Below are positions 1-7,395 of a stretch of DNA of 35,241 nt, piece by piece. Position 1 is the stretch's first letter. Each line of letters opens with the position of its first letter. Position numbers and translations under genes: made by a program. The notes beneath the pieces are model-generated. The model searched no databases, was not told where the DNA came from, and worked only from the letters and a program-made list of their open reading frames with translations. This stretch comes from Flavobacteriales bacterium. Lineage in GTDB: Bacteria > Bacteroidota > Bacteroidia > DT-38. The DNA lies in contig JABSPQ010000007.1 in the NCBI GenBank assembly GCA_013214205.1, forward strand, positions 1 to 35,241, written 5' to 3'.

Positions 1-1
1 A

Positions 2-256
2 AGATGGAAAGTAGAAGAGTATCATAAGTCGATCAAATCCAATACGTGCTTTGCAAAATCACCATCAAGAACCACCACTACACAAAAAAGCCATTTTATA
101 GCTTCTATCGGAGCTTTCAATCGGTTTGAATTGATTAAAATGAGGAAGGGTGAAAATAATTTTTGCCTAAAACGCTACATAAATATTATGGCAATGAAAA
201 AAGCAACAACCGAAGTGCAACAGTTATTAACACCCAATTTAGCAAAAGTGGCTTAA
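2..256 (+). CDS. DDE transposase, C-terminal fragment (cut by window edge)
   Basis: The reading frame is open from base 2 to the TAA at 254-256 and gives 84 residues. It opens with RWKVEEYHKSIKSN, followed by KSPSRTTTTQKSHFIASIGAF. This W-x-[IV]-E-x-[FY]-H-K pattern, with a later Q-x-x-H-x-x-x-x-x-x-A-F stretch, is the end of the catalytic domain of IS4/IS701-like DDE transposases; the E of VEEYH would be the third catalytic acid. Only the C-terminus is in the window, so intactness cannot be judged. The exact IS family is uncertain because only the last 84 residues are visible. The gene points toward the convergent maf gene with about 60 bp between their stop codons. Confidence 0.7.
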   Translation, partial: RWKVEEYHKSIKSNTCFAKSPSRTTTTQKSHFIASIGAFNRFELIKMRKGENNFCLKRYINIMAMKKATTEVQQLLTPNLAKVA

Positions 257-262
257 CGATGC

Positions 263-276
263 GTAACATGAGTTAC
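263..276. repeat. Small inverted repeat after the transposase, possible IS end
   Basis: GTAAC-ATGA-GTTAC lies seven bases past the transposase stop. Its position fits a terminal repeat or a weak hairpin of the insertion sequence. The other end of the element is outside the window, so this cannot be confirmed. Confidence 0.25.
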
Positions 277-303
277 TAAGCCAATTTCGGAAGGTCGTTT
301 GAG

Positions 304-327
304 AGAGATTTTGTATTAAAAATCTCT
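304..327. terminator. 9-bp perfect hairpin at the 3' end of maf
   Basis: AGAGATTTT (304-312), a six-base loop, then AAAATCTCT (319-327). The hairpin overlaps the last codons and stop of maf and sits between the two convergent genes. It has no clear U-tract outside the stem on either strand, so it is a weak or bidirectional terminator candidate or a 3'-end stabilising hairpin. Confidence 0.35.
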
Positions 328-882
328 AAGGGCATCATAAACCTCTACTAAAGGAAATCCGACAACGTTGGTATAACTGCCTTCCAAATAGTCTATTCCA
401 ATGTGTCCAATCCATTCCTGCACACCATATGCGCCAGCTTTATCTAAAGGTTGGTATTTAGCAACGTAATATTCTATTTGATCTTTGGTTAATTCTTTAA
501 AATGAATTTTGGTGCTCACACTAAAAGCTATTGTTTTCTCATTAGATTTTAAAACCACACCTGTAATAACTCGATGCTGGTTTCCCGAAAGCTGCTTGAG
601 CATGCCTTTAGCATCGGCTTCATCTTGAGGCTTTCCTAAAATTTGTTCGTTTAATATAACCACGGTGTCGGCGGTAATAACAACGGTATTGTCGGCAAGT
701 ATATCCGAAAAAGCATTCGCCTTTAACTGTGCAATGTACAAGGCGGTTTCTTCAGGTGGTAAATCGTCGGGAAAGTTTTCTTCAACTTCTCTAATTTCTA
801 CAGTAAAATCAAGGTCTAAACTGGCTAGTAGCTCTTTTCTCCTCGGTGATTTTGAGGCTAGTATTATTTTATGCTGAATCAA
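316..882 (-). CDS. maf: Maf-family nucleotide pyrophosphatase
   Basis: The product has 188 residues, the usual Maf length. The family hydrolyses non-canonical or excess nucleoside triphosphates (dTTP/UTP in the YhdE subgroup) to monophosphates and is cytoplasmic. The N-terminal ILASKSPRRKELL (residues 7-19) is the Maf substrate loop. ADTVV (catalytic Asp about residue 72) and GKP (83-85) follow. The C-terminal half has DKAGAYGVQEW and GSYTNVVGFPL, typical of the dTTP/UTP-specific YhdE group, an assignment made by motif only. It is the last gene of a minus-strand cluster: the prenyltransferase stop lies 9 bp upstream of its start, so co-transcription is likely. This Maf / UbiA / KdsC / DUF2520 grouping is common in Bacteroidota. 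Confidence 0.93.
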   Translation of the reverse strand: MIQHKIILASKSPRRKELLASLDLDFTVEIREVEENFPDDLPPEETALYIAQLKANAFSDILADNTVVITADTVVILNEQILGKPQDEADAKGMLKQLSGNQHRVITGVVLKSNEKTIAFSVSTKIHFKELTKDQIEYYVAKYQPLDKAGAYGVQEWIGHIGIDYLEGSYTNVVGFPLVEVYDALRDF

Positions 883-891
883 AGTGTTGTT

Positions 892-1827
892 TTAAATAAG
901 ATACATCGAAAATATCCCGGTAATAATTATTCCTTTTAGCAACCAACTAATGTTTGTATACTGTTTTTTGCTGTCGGCTTTTACTAAAAGTACGCACATA
1001 ATGGCGAGCGGAATCTCTACAAGACCAATAAAATAGAAGAAGGGGGCGAGGCGTCCACCATCGAATTCTAAATATGAAATATATCCTATCAACCCCATTA
1101 ATATTGAAATAATACCGAAGAGTACCCATTTTGTGTTTTGCATTCCAAGGACAATGGGAAGTGTACTGCTTCCAAATTGCATGTCGCCAATGTAGTCTTC
1201 CATGTCTTTAATTATTTCTCTAATCAATGTGGTTAGTCCAGCGAAAGCGGCGTACCAGCCAATAAGAATAAACAAGCCATTAAAATAGACAACTTCCTTT
1301 ACAACCATTTTCCAGTAGATGGCATTGAGTATTGAAATATCGTATAGTGATGCTACCAGTGGAACAGAGGCCGCCATAATCGCGATTATGACATTGCCAA
1401 TTAAGAATTGCTTCTTAAAATGGGTGGAGTAAAACCAAAGACCAGATGCAATAATTACATGAATCATAACTAATGCCTTAATGCCCACTATGTTGGTTGC
1501 CAAATACCAAGCTATGGCAATGGCAATAGCGTTAATAATGAAATGCGCTCCCATGGCCACTCTTCTCTTAATTGTTTTGCCTACAATTAGGGATTCTGGT
1601 TTGTTTACTCTATCAATTTTAATATCGAAATAATCGTTGATGATGTATCCAGCTGCGGCAATCATAACGGTAGAAAGACTGAGTAAAAAGAAATGCATGT
1701 CGGCCATCTGAAGTTCTAGTCCGTTGTAGCCAATGTATCTTTCAATAATTGCATACCTCACCAAATATTGGGTAAGTGCAATAATTAACAAATTAGGAAG
1801 TCGAATAAGCTTTATAAAGCTAATCAT
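892..1827 (-). CDS. UbiA-family prenyltransferase (geranylgeranylglycerol-phosphate type)
   Basis: This is a 311-residue integral membrane protein with about eight or nine hydrophobic segments. The first Asp-rich motif, NDYFDIKIDRVNKPE (residues 64-78), binds the Mg-diphosphate of the prenyl donor. The second, with DMEDYIGDMQFGSSTLP at about residues 210-226, matches the D-x-x-D-x-x-x-D-x-x-x-G-x-x-TLP pattern of MenA/DGGGP-synthase-like UbiA enzymes. Bacteroidota homologues are usually annotated as geranylgeranylglycerol-phosphate geranylgeranyltransferase, an archaeal-type ether-lipid step; the true substrate in this organism is not shown by the sequence. No quinone-pathway genes are adjacent. 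The gene is packed between the DUF2520-KdsC fusion (8 bp gap) and maf (9 bp gap). Confidence 0.85.
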   Translation of the reverse strand: MISFIKLIRLPNLLIIALTQYLVRYAIIERYIGYNGLELQMADMHFFLLSLSTVMIAAAGYIINDYFDIKIDRVNKPESLIVGKTIKRRVAMGAHFIINAIAIAIAWYLATNIVGIKALVMIHVIIASGLWFYSTHFKKQFLIGNVIIAIMAASVPLVASLYDISILNAIYWKMVVKEVVYFNGLFILIGWYAAFAGLTTLIREIIKDMEDYIGDMQFGSSTLPIVLGMQNTKWVLFGIISILMGLIGYISYLEFDGGRLAPFFYFIGLVEIPLAIMCVLLVKADSKKQYTNISWLLKGIIITGIFSMYLI

Positions 1828-1835
1828 ATTGTGGC

Positions 1836-3134
1836 TTAGTAAATTCCGTCAAGTGGCCAATTGCCATGTAATCTCATTGCCTGTTCAATAACATCTCTTA
1901 CGCAGCCTGCGCCACCATTTATGTCGGAAATGTAATCACACAACGCTTTAATGTCAACTGCTGCATCTGCTGGGCACGTTTTAACACCTGCAACTTGAAT
2001 GGCTCGAAAGTCGGGGAGGTCGTCGCCCATATAGAGTACCTCGTCTGTGGATAGGCGGTTCTCTTCCATAAAAGTTTTTAGCACCATTACCTTATCACGA
2101 ACAGCAATGTGAATATCTGTAATGCCTAATTTTTCCATTCTGCCAATAATTGCGTCGGATGAACCAGCTGTAATAATGCAAACGTGGTAGCCTTTTTTCT
2201 TGGCTAGCATCATTGCAAATCCATCTCTGGTAGACATTGTGCGAGCTTGTTCGCCCGTGCTGAGTAGCAGTACATCTCCGTTGGTTAATACGCCATCTAC
2301 ATCGAAAACGAATGCTTTAACCTTGTTTAATTGTTGTTTGAATATTTGTTGCGCCATGCTTATTTTTTTATGCTGTATACTTTCAGTTAGCAATTTATAA
2401 ATATTTTGATAATCCTCATTTCCTTTAAGCGCTTCCATGTGCTTTTTTAATACGTTTTGATCGTTGCGAATTGCAGGGCCAGTTTGTGCTTCCGCTGGTG
2501 TTAATTCGTCTAATTTATTAGTTGTTTCTTTTATTAACGGTACCACTAAATCGAATGGTAAGCCTTCTGCTTCCATTAGTTCGCTCGCTATGTGGTTCAT
2601 GTGATTGGTGAAATTGCAGACAAAAACGGCTGCCAAATGCAATGTTTTTCGCTTTTCGAAATTGATTTCTTGCACGTTATCTGATAAACTTTCGGCCAAA
2701 ACTTTGATTTGTTTTAAGGTTGAGGCAGAGTAGCTTTCAATGCAAATTGGAATTGAACAAAAATCTACTTGCTTAGTTTTACTAAAAGTTTGGAGCGGGT
2801 AGAGGATGCCGTAATTGGGCGAAGCGTTTTGTAATACTTCCATAGGAATGCTTCCGGCTGTGTGAACAAGAATTTTGTCTGCAATATTCAGCTTTATTGC
2901 CAGCGACTCGATCGCATCGTCTTTTACAGCAATAATGTAAATATCGGCGTTTGAATCAATTTGATCTATGTTGTTGGTGAAATCTGCATCGATTTGATTG
3001 GCTAAGGTTTTTGCAGCAGATTCATTTCTACTAAAAACCTGAACGATATTATGCTTTGCATTGTGAAGTGCAAGCCCCAGTTGAGTACCAACATTACCAC
3101 TACCAAGTAGAACTATTTTGAAAGATTTGATCAC
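1836..3134 (-). CDS. DUF2520 Rossmann protein fused to a KdsC-like HAD phosphatase
   Basis: The product has 432 residues and two complete modules. Residues 1 to about 258 are a Rossmann-like/DUF2520 protein: GSGNVGTQLGLAL near the N-terminus is a dinucleotide-binding loop, and the conserved AAVFVCNFTNHM helix follows later. Residues 260-432 are a KdsC-type HAD phosphatase: FDVDGVLTNG carries the nucleophile and acid Asp (D278, D280), TAGSS supplies the motif-II residue, and GDDLPD is motif III. KdsC dephosphorylates Kdo-8-phosphate in LPS synthesis. The two modules are normally separate neighbouring genes. Here the junction is cat-aaaaaaa-t-aagc-atg, read through a run of seven A (2363-2369 on the plus strand). 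With six A the first gene would stop at TAA, two bases before the ATG at 2357 that starts a normal 173-residue KdsC. The fusion may be real, produced by slippage, or a homopolymer error. Confidence 0.85.
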   Translation of the reverse strand: MIKSFKIVLLGSGNVGTQLGLALHNAKHNIVQVFSRNESAAKTLANQIDADFTNNIDQIDSNADIYIIAVKDDAIESLAIKLNIADKILVHTAGSIPMEVLQNASPNYGILYPLQTFSKTKQVDFCSIPICIESYSASTLKQIKVLAESLSDNVQEINFEKRKTLHLAAVFVCNFTNHMNHIASELMEAEGLPFDLVVPLIKETTNKLDELTPAEAQTGPAIRNDQNVLKKHMEALKGNEDYQNIYKLLTESIQHKKISMAQQIFKQQLNKVKAFVFDVDGVLTNGDVLLLSTGEQARTMSTRDGFAMMLAKKKGYHVCIITAGSSDAIIGRMEKLGITDIHIAVRDKVMVLKTFMEENRLSTDEVLYMGDDLPDFRAIQVAGVKTCPADAAVDIKALCDYISDINGGAGCVRDVIEQAMRLHGNWPLDGIY

Positions 3135-3141
3135 GCGAATT

Positions 3142-3759
3142 TTAAAAAAAGACTACACTTCTAAAGTAACTCCTGCCAATCTTTTGCTGAAAATGATCGA
3201 AGATATCTTTGTAATCTTCATGACTAGGGTCAAGTAAGTCGTTTCCTTTAGCTTCATAGAAAGAAAAAGTGACGCAATGATCTAAACCGTTGCAGAAATC
3301 ATCATTCATCTCTAATACCAGGTTTTTATCGCTCCATTCCAAATATTTTACTTTCGACCAAATATGTTTGGAGTTAACTTCGAAATCTCCTTTGGGAGAG
3401 CTTTTGGGATCACCAAATTCAATTGCTAAATTTCTGATAAACCTTTCGCTCGAAATGTGTGTTTGGAAATAGAAGACGTTTCGCTTGTTCTGTCCTTTAT
3501 CCATGGTTTTAGAAAGGAATAGTCTGTAGTATTCTACATTGGGATCAGATTCGTCTTCTGGGTGCGGTTCGTCTTGTGAAAACGCGGATAAATTGAAAGA
3601 ACATGCCAAAAGTGACAATATAACTAGCTTGTTCCCTGCATTTCGCAAGAAAGAAAGCGAAGTAATATTTTGTTTAATCTTCTTCAAACTATTGATAGTT
3701 AAGAGTCTTAGTCTCTTTAATACCGTCTTTAAAGGTACTAAGCAAATGTGATACCCCAA
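3142..3759 (-). CDS. Secreted protein of unknown function
   Basis: The product has 205 residues and no family I recognise. Near residues 44-61 a hydrophobic stretch (KLVILSLLACSFNLSAFSQ) looks like the core and cleavage site of a signal peptide, but it is preceded by about 43 residues, too many for a normal signal peptide. An in-frame TTG at 3687 would begin LKKIKQNITS (read Met-Lys-Lys) and give a standard signal peptide, so the annotated ATG at 3759 is doubtful. The mature part is acidic at first (DEPHPEDESDPN), then a mixed alpha/beta domain with a C-terminal IGRSYFRSVVFF. It ends 7 bp before the DUF2520-KdsC start, so it may lead that operon. A role cannot be inferred. Confidence 0.65.
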   Translation of the reverse strand: MGYHICLVPLKTVLKRLRLLTINSLKKIKQNITSLSFLRNAGNKLVILSLLACSFNLSAFSQDEPHPEDESDPNVEYYRLFLSKTMDKGQNKRNVFYFQTHISSERFIRNLAIEFGDPKSSPKGDFEVNSKHIWSKVKYLEWSDKNLVLEMNDDFCNGLDHCVTFSFYEAKGNDLLDPSHEDYKDIFDHFQQKIGRSYFRSVVFF

Positions 3760-3862
3760 TAAAATTGCCCTATTGTTTTTAATAAATCACATAATGATAC
3801 CTGATTTATTACCTCGCAGAGATCATGCCGTTCTATAGCGCTTCAAATTGAAAACAAATTAA

Positions 3863-3881
3863 TCAGCAACGTTTCTGCTGA
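3863..3881. other. 6-bp hairpin in the divergent intergenic region
   Basis: TCAGCA (3863-3868), a 7-base loop, and TGCTGA (3876-3881) lie between the divergently transcribed secreted protein and bshB1. It could be an operator or a weak hairpin. No regulator is known for it. Confidence 0.25.
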
Positions 3882-3923
3882 ATAATGAGGGAATAAGTAA
3901 CTTTATGACCTTATATATTTGTT

Positions 3924-4619
3924 ATGGACATATTGTTTTTTGGGGCTCATCCCGATGATGTAGAGATTGCTTGCTCTGGTACTATTTTAAAGTACGTTAG
4001 CATGGGCAAACAGATTGGAATAGTAGATTTAACCCAAGGAGAGATGGGTACTAGAGGAAATGCCGACTTAAGAGCAGAGGAATCGGCAGCGGCAAATAAA
4101 GTGTTGGGCATAACTGCCAGAGAAAACCTCAATTTACCTGATGGATTTGTTGAAAATAGTCGGGAGTTTCAAATGGAAATTGTCAATGTGCTTCGCAAGT
4201 ACCGCCCACAAGTTGTAATAGCAACAGCTGTTAGAGATCGACACCCAGATCATGGTAATGCGGCTAAGTTGATTTCTGAATCTTGCTTTAAATCGGGTTT
4301 GGCTAAATTAGAAACAGAGACTGAAGCATGGCGACCGAAAGCGGTATACAATTATACACAAGACAGGTATATTGAACCTGATTTTGTAGTTGATATAACA
4401 GATTTTATGGATCAAAAATTGGAAGCCATCGGTTGTTATAAATCACAGTTTTTTGATCCCGAATCTAAAGAGCCTGAAACACCTATTTCTGGAGAACATT
4501 TTCGAGATTATATAAAGATGCGAGCCATGCATTTAGGCCGACCTATTAACGTGAAGTATGCAGAAGGTTATACGGTTGAAAGGCCAATGGGAGTGGAGGA
4601 CTTGACTACTCTGTTATAG
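3924..4619 (+). CDS. bshB1: Bacillithiol biosynthesis deacetylase BshB1
   Basis: The 231-residue product belongs to the LmbE/PIG-L zinc deacetylases. BshB1 removes the acetyl group from GlcNAc-malate to give GlcN-malate, the middle step of bacillithiol synthesis. The N-terminal GAHPDD (residues 7-12) supplies the zinc ligands His9 and Asp12 and the catalytic Asp11. The second motif RHPDHG (residues 106-111) supplies the third zinc ligand, His110. The QGEMGTRG loop and the C-terminal H-x-x-x-Y-x-K...GRPINVKYAEGY stretch are typical of BshB1 rather than of other LmbE proteins. The bshA and bshC partners are not in the window, and in Bacteroidota they are often unlinked. A TATATTTG box (3914-3921) ends only two bases before the ATG. 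The 3' end overlaps the convergent methyltransferase by 14 bp. Confidence 0.93.
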   Translation: MDILFFGAHPDDVEIACSGTILKYVSMGKQIGIVDLTQGEMGTRGNADLRAEESAAANKVLGITARENLNLPDGFVENSREFQMEIVNVLRKYRPQVVIATAVRDRHPDHGNAAKLISESCFKSGLAKLETETEAWRPKAVYNYTQDRYIEPDFVVDITDFMDQKLEAIGCYKSQFFDPESKEPETPISGEHFRDYIKMRAMHLGRPINVKYAEGYTVERPMGVEDLTTLL

Positions 4620-5418
4620 CAGTTGCTTTAATATTTACCTCGAAGGATTTATTTGGCTCAGCGAAAAAATTCATTTCGTGACTAGGGTACTTGTGATTGT
4701 TGTACATCGCGAAAAGCGTATTGGAAATATGGGTTAGCTTATTTCTTTTGGGTTCCGGCGTTCCTTCTATTATTCCTCTGAAAACTTCCCATCTAACAGA
4801 TGCCGAATTGTTAAGGTAATCGTGCCAAATAATAATCGAATTTTCGTCTTTTAAAAGTTCAAATGCGTTGATACTATCCGATTTTACATCTTCGTAATGA
4901 TGGCTTCCATCCACAAAAATTAAATCGAATTTCTGATTAAGAGAAGAGAAGTCCAACTTGGTTGAATCAGCATCAACAATTTTAATCTTTGGGTTGTTTT
5001 TAGAGAAAAAATGATGATTCTCGATGTAGTCTTTGTTTAAACCCATTGCAATCATATCTGCCTTTGGTAAATTAACCACAACGCAGTTGGCGCCAGTATC
5101 GGCAACGTTTACAACGCTTTCGCCTCGCCAAGATCCAATCTCTAAATAATCGCAGTTTTCTATTTTGGCGGCAATACTTTTTAAAACTGCTAAATCGATT
5201 ACTTGAGATGTACCATCTAAAAATGTAAATGGGTTTATTGAATCCTCAAACGAAGGAAACATATGGAGCAAGTCTACCACAGGCAAGCCATTGCCTAGAT
5301 TGTGCTCGTTTATTATAATTTCCTTATTGACTTCAGAATCTTCTAAAACATTGTTTAACAGATATGGATTGCTAATAATCAATCCGATTGCTTTAAAGAA
5401 CTTACCGACTTTACCCAT
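4606..5418 (-). CDS. Class I SAM-dependent methyltransferase
   Basis: The product has 270 residues. YLEIGSWRGESVV (residues 91-103) is the glycine-rich SAM-binding motif I. FDLIFVDGSHHYEDVKSD (164-181), followed by IIIWHDY, is the pattern of the Methyltransf_24-type family, often found with sugar or cell-surface substrates. The preceding gene on the same strand is a polysaccharide flippase whose stop is 3 bp upstream, so the pair is probably translated from one transcript. That suggests a role in modifying an exported glycan, which is inferred from context only. There is no signal peptide, so it acts in the cytoplasm. The C-terminal 14 bp overlap the end of bshB1 on the other strand. Confidence 0.8.
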   Translation of the reverse strand: MGKVGKFFKAIGLIISNPYLLNNVLEDSEVNKEIIINEHNLGNGLPVVDLLHMFPSFEDSINPFTFLDGTSQVIDLAVLKSIAAKIENCDYLEIGSWRGESVVNVADTGANCVVVNLPKADMIAMGLNKDYIENHHFFSKNNPKIKIVDADSTKLDFSSLNQKFDLIFVDGSHHYEDVKSDSINAFELLKDENSIIIWHDYLNNSASVRWEVFRGIIEGTPEPKRNKLTHISNTLFAMYNNHKYPSHEMNFFAEPNKSFEVNIKATAITE

Positions 5419-5421
5419 GCC

Positions 5422-6687
5422 TTATTTTGATATGAATTTGTTGAACTCTTCTTTTAATGCTTTAAAATCTTCCAATCTAGGAATAAACGCCAATGGGCCA
5501 ATGCCACTTTCCTTTTTGAAGAAATAAAGTGTTACACCTGCAAATACCAAGAATGATATGCTCATGGAAGAAGCGGCGCCTACCATGCCATACGTTGGAA
5601 CCAAAAGATACATAGCAGCAACGGTTGTTATAAGCGCAGCTCCGTTGGCGTATACGTTGATGACGAATTGACCTGTTCCAGAAAAATAATGGCCTGCCAA
5701 TAAGGATACGTTGTGCAACGCAATACCTGGAAGTAAAAATAATGTGATGTATTTAACTCCGCTAAAATCTTTACCAAAAATCATTTGATAAACGGAAGGA
5801 GGGATGATGAGAAATACAATTACACCTAGCATTGTGGCTGCTACGGCGAACTTGGTAACATTAACCGTTAGTAGTTGAGAAGCTTTATTATCATCAGTAT
5901 TAGAGATTCTAGCATACTGAACAGTGGCGATACTTTTGCCTAACATCCAAAGTGCTTCGGTTACCATTACAGCTGTTGCAAACACGCCTACGTGAGAATC
6001 GTCGTAGTAGCTCTCTATAATAAAGTGACCGAGTAGGTGGCTTATTACGTGCATGGTGTACGAAATCTGATTAACGAAGCCATACTTAACGGTTGCGTTT
6101 AATACCTTTTTAAAGCCATCGAAGCTGAATTGATCGAAGTATTTTCTAATATAAATGAGACTTACCACAAACATGCCTATTTGCGCTATGTAAAGCGAAT
6201 AGATGTACGACATTAAGTTTTTCTCGTCGAGTGCAAAAAATATAAATGCAAAGCTGGAAAAGAGAATAACGGCAGTTAATATTTTAAAAATATTGAACGC
6301 ATTAATGTTGTCGCGCCCCAACATTATGTTCATGTTAATTTGTGTGAACGAGAAAAAGACAGTGAGTAAACTAACGTGAAAAATAAATTCTGACGCTACC
6401 GGCTGGAGATAATCAATTACGAAATAGGAGATAAATGCGATAACTAAAGTCCAGAGATAAGATGATACAATGAGCTTCGTAATAGAATATCTAGATGCTA
6501 AATAAATAATTGAAGCTCCACCAATAATTTGGCAGGCAAGCAATATGAATTCTATCGTGCTTAAAATCAGTGTTTGCTGTCCTTTTCCGCTGTCGCCCAG
6601 ATATTGCGTGATCATAATCACAGTGAAAAGCACAAGAAGCCTTTCAGCAAGTTGTGCTGCAGAAGTCGTAAAAATCTTTTGGAACAT
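5422..6687 (-). CDS. Polysaccharide flippase (Wzx/MOP superfamily)
   Basis: This is a 421-residue membrane protein with about twelve hydrophobic segments. The N-terminus FTTSAAQLAERLLVLFTVIMITQYLG and the later LFLLPGIALHNVSLLAGHYFSGTG stretch are typical of Wzx-like polysaccharide-repeat-unit or O-antigen flippases of the MOP superfamily. They move undecaprenyl-linked glycans across the inner membrane. I start at 6687 (MFQKIF) rather than at the longer ATG at 6723, because the extra 12 residues (MAFRIGKIYLCA) are not family-like and a TATCTTTG -7 box lies inside that extension (6692-6699). The adjacent methyltransferase is the only visible partner; no large polysaccharide cluster surrounds it. 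Confidence 0.85.
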   Translation of the reverse strand: MFQKIFTTSAAQLAERLLVLFTVIMITQYLGDSGKGQQTLILSTIEFILLACQIIGGASIIYLASRYSITKLIVSSYLWTLVIAFISYFVIDYLQPVASEFIFHVSLLTVFFSFTQINMNIMLGRDNINAFNIFKILTAVILFSSFAFIFFALDEKNLMSYIYSLYIAQIGMFVVSLIYIRKYFDQFSFDGFKKVLNATVKYGFVNQISYTMHVISHLLGHFIIESYYDDSHVGVFATAVMVTEALWMLGKSIATVQYARISNTDDNKASQLLTVNVTKFAVAATMLGVIVFLIIPPSVYQMIFGKDFSGVKYITLFLLPGIALHNVSLLAGHYFSGTGQFVINVYANGAALITTVAAMYLLVPTYGMVGAASSMSISFLVFAGVTLYFFKKESGIGPLAFIPRLEDFKALKEEFNKFISK

Positions 6688-6691
6688 AGCG

Positions 6692-6699
6692 CAAAGATA
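6692..6699 (-). promoter_or_regulatory. Bacteroidota-type -7 box of the flippase gene
   Basis: TATCTTTG on the minus strand matches TAnnTTTG and ends four bases before the ATG at 6687. A TTG lies 21 bp upstream, slightly longer than the usual spacing. If used, the mRNA would be leaderless or nearly so. Confidence 0.4.
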
Positions 6700-6780
6700 A
6701 ATTTTCCCTATTCTAAATGCCAATAATTTGCCATAACGATTAATGTTTCAGACAATTGTTTTTAGTTTGAAAAATATTGG

Positions 6781-6809
6781 TTGAGAATATAAATTTTATC
6801 TTATTTTTG
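6781..6809 (+). promoter_or_regulatory. Promoter of tRNA-His
   Basis: TTG (6781-6783), an 18-bp spacer, then TATTTTTG (6802-6809) match the Bacteroidota -33/-7 consensus. The -7 box ends 12 bp before the mature tRNA, the same distance as in the tRNA-Ser gene of this window. Confidence 0.6.
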
Positions 6810-6821
6810 TCGCCTGAATAC

Positions 6822-6896
6822 GGTGGATGTAGCTCAGTTGGTTAGAGTATCGGTTTGTGGTACCGAGGGTCGTGGGTTCGAGCCCCATCTTCCACC
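6822..6896 (+). tRNA. tRNA-His (GTG)
   Basis: A full cloverleaf is readable. Anticodon GTG (6857-6859) sits in the loop TTGTGGT, closed by TCGGT/ACCGA. The T-arm is GTGGG-TTCGAGC-CCCAT. The 5' end has the extra G(-1) facing C73, the histidine identity pair. CCA is not encoded. Position 6:67 of the acceptor stem is a T:T mismatch. A rho-independent terminator follows within 15 bp, so this is a single-tRNA transcript. Confidence 0.95.
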
Positions 6897-6910
6897 CAAA
6901 ACAGTTTAAA

Positions 6911-6944
6911 GTGTGAGTTTCGATAAAGAGACTCACGCTTTTTT
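6911..6944 (+). terminator. Rho-independent terminator after tRNA-His
   Basis: An 11-bp stem (GTGTGAGTTTC with GAGACTCACGC, two G:T pairs), a six-base loop (GATAAA) and a run of six T follow the tRNA by 14 bp. Confidence 0.88.
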
Positions 6945-6970
6945 GTTTTAAAGGTTTCAGCAACATTGCT

Positions 6971-7369
6971 TTAGTTCAAAACGAACATGTAGCTGATTGA
7001 TCCTTTTTGATATTCTTGGGCTGTTGAATCTGGTGTGAATTTAGCTTTATAAGCAGCTTACTCTGCTTTCTTATTTAGTTTTAAATCTGTAATAGTTGTG
7101 CCTATTGCACCTGATTTGGCCCATGTCACGTCTCCTTTTCTATTCACTTTTATGTTCACTATAATTATTCCTTCTTCTTGAAGAGTACTCGGTGGAGTAG
7201 GAAGGTTAACCAAACTTCTGTTGTTAACATCCGCATGGTTCGTAAAATTTGATTTTCGACTGTCATCGGTTGTATTCGATGAATCACTAATGGATTGGGC
7301 ATTCGAATTTATTGAAGACACTCCGATAAAGAGGAATGTTACAATGATAAATTTTCTCAGGATACTCAA
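6971..7369 (-). pseudogene. TonB C-terminal-domain periplasmic protein, interrupted by a TAA
   Basis: The first open part (7058-7369, 103 residues) has a signal peptide (FIIVTFLFIGVSSINSNAQ) and then RSLVNLPTPPSTLQEEGIII, the start of a TonB_C fold as in Bacteroidota energy-transducer proteins. It stops at TAA (7058-7060) inside the domain. Reading past that stop in the same frame gives AAYKAKFTPDSTAQEYQKGS then ISYMFVLN and a second TAA at 6971-6973. This is exactly the missing second half of the domain (family pattern A-x-x-A-x-F...Y-x-x-G-x-I-x-Y-x-F). One nonsense mutation is therefore the only visible lesion. There is no N-terminal membrane anchor or proline-rich spacer, so it was probably a free periplasmic protein and not a classical TonB. 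It lies 26 bp after the peptide-binding lipoprotein gene. Confidence 0.8.
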
Positions 7370-7395
7370 TCTGAAGGTACTGTTTGTAATGCTAT

